This document shows positions 59,301 through 64,000 of a stretch of 64,000 nt of DNA, in pieces. The stretch lies in the NCBI RefSeq assembly GCF_963667735.1, contig NZ_OY763919.1, positions 2,729,539 through 2,793,538 of the forward strand, in the 5' to 3' direction. Position numbers and translations under genes: made by a program. Source of the stretch: an uncultured Methanoregula sp. (lineage in GTDB: Archaea; Halobacteriota; Methanomicrobia; Methanomicrobiales; Methanospirillaceae). Each line of letters opens with the position of its first letter. Positions within the stretch are counted from its first letter, which is position 1. The notes beneath the pieces were generated by a model. It ran no database searches, was not told where the DNA came from, and saw only the letters and a program-made list of their open reading frames with translations.

Positions 59301-59930
59301 ATGGGGCTCCGTGAGTTGCTGATACCGCAGGACAAGGTTTTTTTTGATTTATTCGAGAAGCAGGCCGCAGTCAACAAGGAAGCTGCATGGCAGCTCGTTG
59401 CTCTGACCGAGGATTTCACCAATGTCAAGGAGAAACGCCACCAGATAGAGCTGCTGGAACAGAAGGGTGACCTGATCACCCACGATATCTATACCCAGCT
59501 CAACAGCACCTTCATCACGCCGCTGGACCCGGAGGAGATCTCCCGGCTTGCCTCGGCGCTGGACGATGTGCTGGATTATATCGATGGCGCAACCGAGAAG
59601 ATGTACTATTACGGCATCGAGGCCACCGACATTCACATGATCGAGCTTGCAAAACTTATCCACATGTCAACAGCGGAACTCGAGAGTGCGGTCAGGGGTA
59701 TCCGGTCGATCAAGGATCCCAAGTATATCGACGAGCGCTGCATCGAGGTCAACCGGCTCGAGAACCTGGCGGACGATGTGCTCGCCCACGCGGTGACGGA
59801 TCTCTTCAAGACCAATGATGCGATCGCGATCATCAAGTACAAGGATATCTACGAGCACCTGGAGACGGCAACAGATTATTGCGAAGACGTGGCAAATGTG
59901 CTCTCCGATATCGCGATTCGGCATTCATGA
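59301..59930 (+). CDS. DUF47/PhoU-like phosphate-transport regulator (copy 2)
   Basis: A 209-residue protein of the same family and length as copy 1: GLRELLIPQDKVFFDLFEKQ, KGDLITHDIYTQLNST, ITPLDPEEISRLASALDDVL. Sequence divergence from copy 1 is marked, so the duplication is old. It lies 22 bp before Pit copy 2, again as a regulator-transporter pair. Confidence 0.92.
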   Translation: MGLRELLIPQDKVFFDLFEKQAAVNKEAAWQLVALTEDFTNVKEKRHQIELLEQKGDLITHDIYTQLNSTFITPLDPEEISRLASALDDVLDYIDGATEKMYYYGIEATDIHMIELAKLIHMSTAELESAVRGIRSIKDPKYIDERCIEVNRLENLADDVLAHAVTDLFKTNDAIAIIKYKDIYEHLETATDYCEDVANVLSDIAIRHS

Positions 59931-59952
59931 CCGGGCATTTTGAGGAGAACAC

Positions 59953-60984
59953 ATGATCGAAGCCACATGGGAACTCATCGTCATCATCATCGGCATTGCG
60001 CTTGTCTTTGATTTCACCAACGGGTTCCATGATTCCGCGAACTCGATCTCGACCGTGGTCTCGACCAAGGCCCTGTCACCCCGGAATGCGGTAGTATTTG
60101 CAGCGTTTTTTAACTTTATCGCTGCGTTCGGTTTTGGTATCGCGGTCGCAGATACCATCGCCAAGATCATCCAGTACGAGGTAGTGCCGATAAGCGTAAT
60201 CCCCTATGTGGTTCTCGGTGCACTCGCCGGTGCCATCTCCTGGAACCTCATCACCTGGTTCTTCGGGCTTCCTACCTCGTCGTCCCATGCCCTGATCGGG
60301 GGGATGGTGGGGGCGGGAATCGCAGCTGCCGGGCTTGCGGCAATAAAGTGGTCCACAGTCGAACTGGTGGTCACGTTCATGATCCTCTCGCCAATCATCG
60401 GGCTTGCCTGCGGATTTGCTTTTATGGTTGCGGTGCTCTGGACAACCAGGAAGGCAAACAAACAGTCGGCGGAAAAGAACTTCAAGAGCCTGCAGCTGGT
60501 CTCCGCGGCGGCAAACTGTTTCAGCCACGGAACGAACGATGCACAGAAGACGATAGGCGTCATCATCCCGCTCCTCTTCGCGATCGGCTATTACGGTGTT
60601 GCGGCCGACTCAAATCACCTGACCGCCCCGTTCTGGGTCATCATCCTTGCCTACACGGCAATCGCGCTCGGAACCCTTGCCGGGGGATGGCGGATCGTCA
60701 AGACAATGGGGTACAATATCATCAAGATGCGACCGGTTCACGGCTTCGCTGCCAATGCTGCAAGCGCATCGACCATCATCGGGGCATCCATTGCCGGGAT
60801 ACCGGTCAGCACCACCCATATCATCTGCACATCGATCATGGGGGTCGGGACCACCATGGGTTCGAACGCGGTGAAGTGGGGGGTTGCCCGGACGATCATG
60901 TGGGCCTGGATCCTCACGATCCCGATCAGTGCACTCATCGGGTTTGTGGCGTTTGCCGTGATCCGGGTATTTGTCGGGTACTGA
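59953..60984 (+). CDS. pit: Pit-type inorganic phosphate transporter (copy 2, short form)
   Basis: A 343-residue transporter with TNGFHDSANSISTVVSTKAL in the N-half and CFSHGTNDAQKTIGVIIPLL in the C-half, and VSTTHIICTSIMGVGTTMG. It is shorter than copies 1 and 3 and belongs to the common bacterial Pit branch, whereas the other two are a different branch (GLNDASHS). GAGGAG lies upstream. Confidence 0.94.
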   Translation: MIEATWELIVIIIGIALVFDFTNGFHDSANSISTVVSTKALSPRNAVVFAAFFNFIAAFGFGIAVADTIAKIIQYEVVPISVIPYVVLGALAGAISWNLITWFFGLPTSSSHALIGGMVGAGIAAAGLAAIKWSTVELVVTFMILSPIIGLACGFAFMVAVLWTTRKANKQSAEKNFKSLQLVSAAANCFSHGTNDAQKTIGVIIPLLFAIGYYGVAADSNHLTAPFWVIILAYTAIALGTLAGGWRIVKTMGYNIIKMRPVHGFAANAASASTIIGASIAGIPVSTTHIICTSIMGVGTTMGSNAVKWGVARTIMWAWILTIPISALIGFVAFAVIRVFVGY

Positions 60985-61169
60985 CCCCAAACCGAATCGC
61001 CGGCAGAAGTCCGGTGACCGGCTACCAATCCTTTTTTCCCCTCACACGCAAAGGAGATTGATAATCCATCTGCCGGTGATCCGTCATACCCCGGGTTACA
61101 GGAACCTGCATCCACACTCGCAGGCAAACCGGGATAATCAGGAAAAACAGAATAGAGCAGAAGATCGTG

Positions 61170-62366
61170 ATGCTCATGGAACCCCTCATATTGTTCGGGA
61201 TCATCCTTGCGCTCGCTCTCGCGTTCGTCAACGGGCTCAACGATGCTTCGCATTCGATCGCTACCGTTGTCGCAACACGAGCGCTCTCCCCGGCAAAAGC
61301 GGTTTTTTTCACGGCACTCTGCAACATGGCAGGCCCGTTCATCTTCACAACCGCGGTGGCCGCAACGATCGGGACGGCGATCGTCACCGCAAGCGCCCTA
61401 ACTCCGGCATCGATAATTGTGGCCATGGGAGCAGCGATACTCCTGATCTTTGTCGCAACCCGGGCCGGCCTTCCCCTCTCCAGCAGCAATGCCATGGTCG
61501 GGGGACTGATGGGAGCCGGCGTTGCGGTCGGGGGCATCGGTGCAATTATTCTCCCGTCTTCAGCAACCGTTGTGCAGGTCATTTTATTTGGCCTTCTGGG
61601 GGCGATCGCAGGAGCGTGTATCCTGGGGGCCCTGACAGCGACACTCCGGGAGGATATCCGCCTCGGAATACTTCTCGGGGCAATCTGCGGCGGTACGATC
61701 ATCATCCCGGTCCTGATGGTTGCCGGCGTTCTCAAACTTTCCGGCCTGCTCGTGATCGGGCTCTTCATCTTCATCTCGCCCATTCTCGGGATGGTGGCGG
61801 CCTTCACGTTCGACATCATCATCACTCACCTCTTCCAGCACTCCCGCCAGAACCGGATGAGGAGGATCTTCCAGCCGCTGCATGTACTCACCTGCCTCCT
61901 CCAGGCAACCGCTCATGGCGGGAACGACGGCCAGAATGCAATCGGCCTGATAACGGCGCTGCTCGTGGCATCCGGAACCCTTGCAGTATTTGCCGTTCCG
62001 CCCCCCGTTATGCTTGCCGGGGCAATCGCAATTGGCCTCGGCACCTGTTTTGGGGGATGGCAGGTTGTTGAGAAAATGGCAAAGGAGATCACCAAGATCC
62101 GCCCGTACCAGGGGTTCTGCGCAGCAACCGCAAGCAGCGGCACGCTCGTGATGGAGACGCTTTACGGGATTCCGGTCTCCTCAACGCATGCGATCAATGG
62201 CGCCATCATCGGCGTCGGGGCAACGCGGGGAAAGGATGCAGTCCAGTGGCGGGTGGTCCGGGAGATGATGACTGCGTGGATCATCACTATTCCCCTTGCA
62301 TTTGTTGTTGCGTTCCTGGGCTACCTGATAATCTCGGCTGCCGTTGGCCTGGCCGGGATGGCCTGA
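61170..62366 (+). CDS. pit: Pit-type inorganic phosphate transporter (copy 3)
   Basis: A 398-residue transporter nearly identical in design to copy 1: NGLNDASHSIATVVATRALS, ATAHGGNDGQNAIGLITALL and SSTHAINGAIIGVGATRGKD. In the loop after helix 3, SSNAMVGG replaces SSHAMVGG of copy 1, and GANDGQ of copy 1 is GGNDGQ here. It has no DUF47 partner and a separate leader of 185 bp, so its regulation differs. Probably a local duplication of copy 1. Confidence 0.94.
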   Translation: MLMEPLILFGIILALALAFVNGLNDASHSIATVVATRALSPAKAVFFTALCNMAGPFIFTTAVAATIGTAIVTASALTPASIIVAMGAAILLIFVATRAGLPLSSSNAMVGGLMGAGVAVGGIGAIILPSSATVVQVILFGLLGAIAGACILGALTATLREDIRLGILLGAICGGTIIIPVLMVAGVLKLSGLLVIGLFIFISPILGMVAAFTFDIIITHLFQHSRQNRMRRIFQPLHVLTCLLQATAHGGNDGQNAIGLITALLVASGTLAVFAVPPPVMLAGAIAIGLGTCFGGWQVVEKMAKEITKIRPYQGFCAATASSGTLVMETLYGIPVSSTHAINGAIIGVGATRGKDAVQWRVVREMMTAWIITIPLAFVVAFLGYLIISAAVGLAGMA

Positions 62367-62790
62367 CTTCGGGGAGACCTCGGGAAATTTCCCTGTTTTT
62401 GGGATCTGCGGGGTTGGACTGAAATACGGCCGCTGCGGGCCCGGATTCCCTTTTTCCGAGAGGGGTCCCTTCTGGAAAACCCAGTAAACCGTTTCTTTTC
62501 TGTTCGCGTAGAGAAAACGCTCGTATATTACCCTGTTTGTCAAAATACGGCTGAAATGCACCTCATACAATAGCCCTTATCGGCCATCCGGCAGGGGGTT
62601 TTCCGGGCATGCAGGTTCCTCAATCCGAACTGAGAAATGCCAATAAAACGCGAATACGGGGGCCGGTTTTTCCGGTGAAACGGAAAAAACACGCGATACC
62701 GATACGGAGATTATTGGGCCCTATTGAGGCATACGTCGAATAACCTGAAGTATTCGCAGGAGAATTATCCGTTAACTGCGGGTGAGGTGC
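62367..62790. other. Intergenic region, no gene seen
   Basis: 424 bp with mixed composition. A TTATTGGGCCC word at about 62711 and GTGAGGTGC just before the ATG at 62791 are the only signals seen. Short frames on either strand lack start signals. Confidence 0.4.
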
Positions 62791-63138
62791 ATGAAGACAC
62801 GCTATGGTTGGGTGGAGATCGATGACAGCCGGTACGACCATGATGTGATCGTCCACCTGGACCGGAGTGTCCTGAAGCGCTCCAAAAAAGCATCAAAGAA
62901 ATTCAAGAAAAATTATGGCCATACACCGCTCACCGAGCATGAACTCGCATTCTTAGAGAAAGAAAAACCCGAAGTGGTCTTCATCGGAACCGGACAATAC
63001 GGCGATCTTCCGATAACCGTGGATGCCCACCGGATTCTCATGCAGTACGAATCGATCATCCGCCCCACGCCGGAAATCCTGGACCTGTTCGCAGCGGAAT
63101 CCCGCCCGTCCGTTGCCATTCTTCATGTGACCTGCTGA
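62791..63138 (+). CDS. Mth938-type domain protein (DUF498/NDUFAF3-like)
   Basis: A 115-residue protein with RYGWVEIDDSRYDHDVIVHL at the start and the core VVFIGTGQYGDLPITVDAHR, the fold named after Methanothermobacter MTH938 and related to the human complex I assembly factor NDUFAF3. Its molecular job in archaea is unknown. The start is at the ATG at 62791 (MKTRYGWVEI); the GTG at 62782 gives only three more residues. Confidence 0.85.
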   Translation: MKTRYGWVEIDDSRYDHDVIVHLDRSVLKRSKKASKKFKKNYGHTPLTEHELAFLEKEKPEVVFIGTGQYGDLPITVDAHRILMQYESIIRPTPEILDLFAAESRPSVAILHVTC

Positions 63139-63190
63139 TATTTTTGCACGGTTCCGGCGTACCGGAACAAGGGGGGAGGATTTTTTTCAT

Positions 63191-64000
63191 TCAGGCAATC
63201 CGCAGGGTAAACCGGATCGCTGCACCGGACTGCTTGTCCCCGGCAATGCGATCCTCGGCCCAGACGGATCCCCCGTAGCTTTCAACAAGCATCTTGACGA
63301 TATGGAGCCCGAGCCCGTAGCTGCTCCGCTGGCGGGAATTCTGCATGAACCGGTCAAACACAAGCGGTTTCATGGCATCGGGAATCCCCGGCCCGGTATC
63401 GCTGACCGATATTTCCAGCAATCCCTCGGGAGTGTCCCGGGCGCTGACGGTTATCCGGGTATCCTGGCCCCCGAACTTGAGACTGTTGGAGAAGAGATTG
63501 TCAAAGATAACGCCGAGCATATCGTTGGCAAGCACCGCACGGTCGCAGTGCTCCACCGTTATGCAGGATCCGGACCGGGAATCCATCTCCTTTTTGATGA
63601 TGGTCAGAAGATCCACGGATCTTATCTCGGGCGGGTTCTTGTAAATCCGGCTGATCGTCTCGATATTCCGGATCACCTCGTCGCTCTTCTTTGCAAGTGC
63701 GATTATCTTGTCAGAAAATTTCTTTTGAGATTCTTCGGCAGTCTGCCGGAACATCTCCGCATACCCGCGAAGGCCCATGATGGCATTCAGGATCTCGTAC
63801 GTGATCGCATCGAGATAGATATCCAGGTAGAGATTTGCCTTCCGGTTCAGCTCTTCAAGATCCTGGTTCCGTTCTGCCAGGGACTGACGCGCATCCCGGA
63901 GATCGTCCCGCTGCTGTTCGATCTCGTCAAGAAGATTGTGCATCTCATCCCGCTGCTGCTGGACCTGGTCGAGCATCTGGTTGAGGGAGCGGGTGAGGGA
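63191..64000 (-). CDS. Sensor histidine kinase, C-terminal part (cut by right edge)
   Basis: An open frame of 269 codons that continues beyond 64000. It starts with SLTRSLNQMLDQVQQQRDEM, as at the end of a HAMP region, then a coiled coil (LAERNQDLEELNRKANLYLD), a dimerisation segment without a clear phospho-His (LDAITYEILNAIMGLRGYAE) and an HATPase with N box DNLFSNSLKFG, G1 DTGPGIP and G2 YGLGLHIVK. In the His box the expected His is replaced by Thr-Tyr-Glu (ITYEI), which recalls methanogen kinases whose His is shifted or missing. Confidence 0.88.
   Translation of the reverse strand, partial: SLTRSLNQMLDQVQQQRDEMHNLLDEIEQQRDDLRDARQSLAERNQDLEELNRKANLYLDIYLDAITYEILNAIMGLRGYAEMFRQTAEESQKKFSDKIIALAKKSDEVIRNIETISRIYKNPPEIRSVDLLTIIKKEMDSRSGSCITVEHCDRAVLANDMLGVIFDNLFSNSLKFGGQDTRITVSARDTPEGLLEISVSDTGPGIPDAMKPLVFDRFMQNSRQRSSYGLGLHIVKMLVESYGGSVWAEDRIAGDKQSGAAIRFTLRIA

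Overview
The window looks like chromosome from a methanogenic archaeon of the order Methanomicrobiales, probably Methanoregula or a close relative. The evidence is a group II chaperonin (thermosome), a fused Hps-Fae (formaldehyde fixation/activation) enzyme, an archaellin with a class III signal peptide, an intron-containing tRNA-Trp whose intron carries a C/D guide RNA, archaeal TATA boxes close to start codons, and many CxxC mini-proteins. The species assignment is inference from recognised families, not from a search. Most genes are moderately GC-rich; one clearly AT-rich island lies at about 33.4-34.9 kb.

Layout. 0-7 kb: the left edge cuts a gene that joins an N-carbamoylputrescine amidase to an agmatine deiminase in one frame. 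It is followed by a DUF2178 membrane protein/HTH regulator pair with an operator-like palindrome, a surface protein with a MacB-type ABC exporter, and an acetate transporter. 7-20 kb: housekeeping and small genes (GNAT, Trm5-like and FkbM methyltransferases, nitroreductase, DUF169, siroheme protein, a stand-alone DnaJ-type zinc finger, a 96-bp-repeat basic protein, HEAT protein, PHP phosphoesterase, cardiolipin synthase). 20-30 kb: orphan archaellin, TrmB regulator divergent from an MFS transporter, OsmC, a secreted GH18 chitinase-like enzyme with four chitin-binding-like modules, and a REC-PAS-PAS-PAS signalling protein.

31-38 kb is the accessory zone: a HepT/MntA toxin-antitoxin pair, an AT-rich TIR-domain gene with seven 16-residue repeats, an orphan HicB, two decayed 3' ends of hps-fae lying in the same orientation as the intact gene at 37.7-38.9 kb, and a truncated HTH gene present in two copies. 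This pattern suggests repeated insertion or duplication at the 3' end of hps-fae.

39-64 kb: agmatinase, PhzF, tRNA-Trp, acyl-CoA synthetase, ABC-2 exporter, thermosome, a purine-salvage operon (nucleoside phosphorylase, 5'-deoxyadenosine/MTA/SAH deaminase, ComEC-like lipoprotein, DUF3006), nicotinate phosphoribosyltransferase, tRNA-Ala, a REC-histidine kinase, a phosphate-transport block (two DUF47 and three Pit genes), and the C-terminal part of a second histidine kinase cut by the right edge. A dispersed non-coding repeat of about 145-200 bp occurs three times (10.4, 41.4 and 57.1 kb).

The best candidates for something undescribed are the repeat-bearing TIR protein at the hps-fae 3'-end hotspot, the amidase-deiminase fusion, and the dispersed repeat family.
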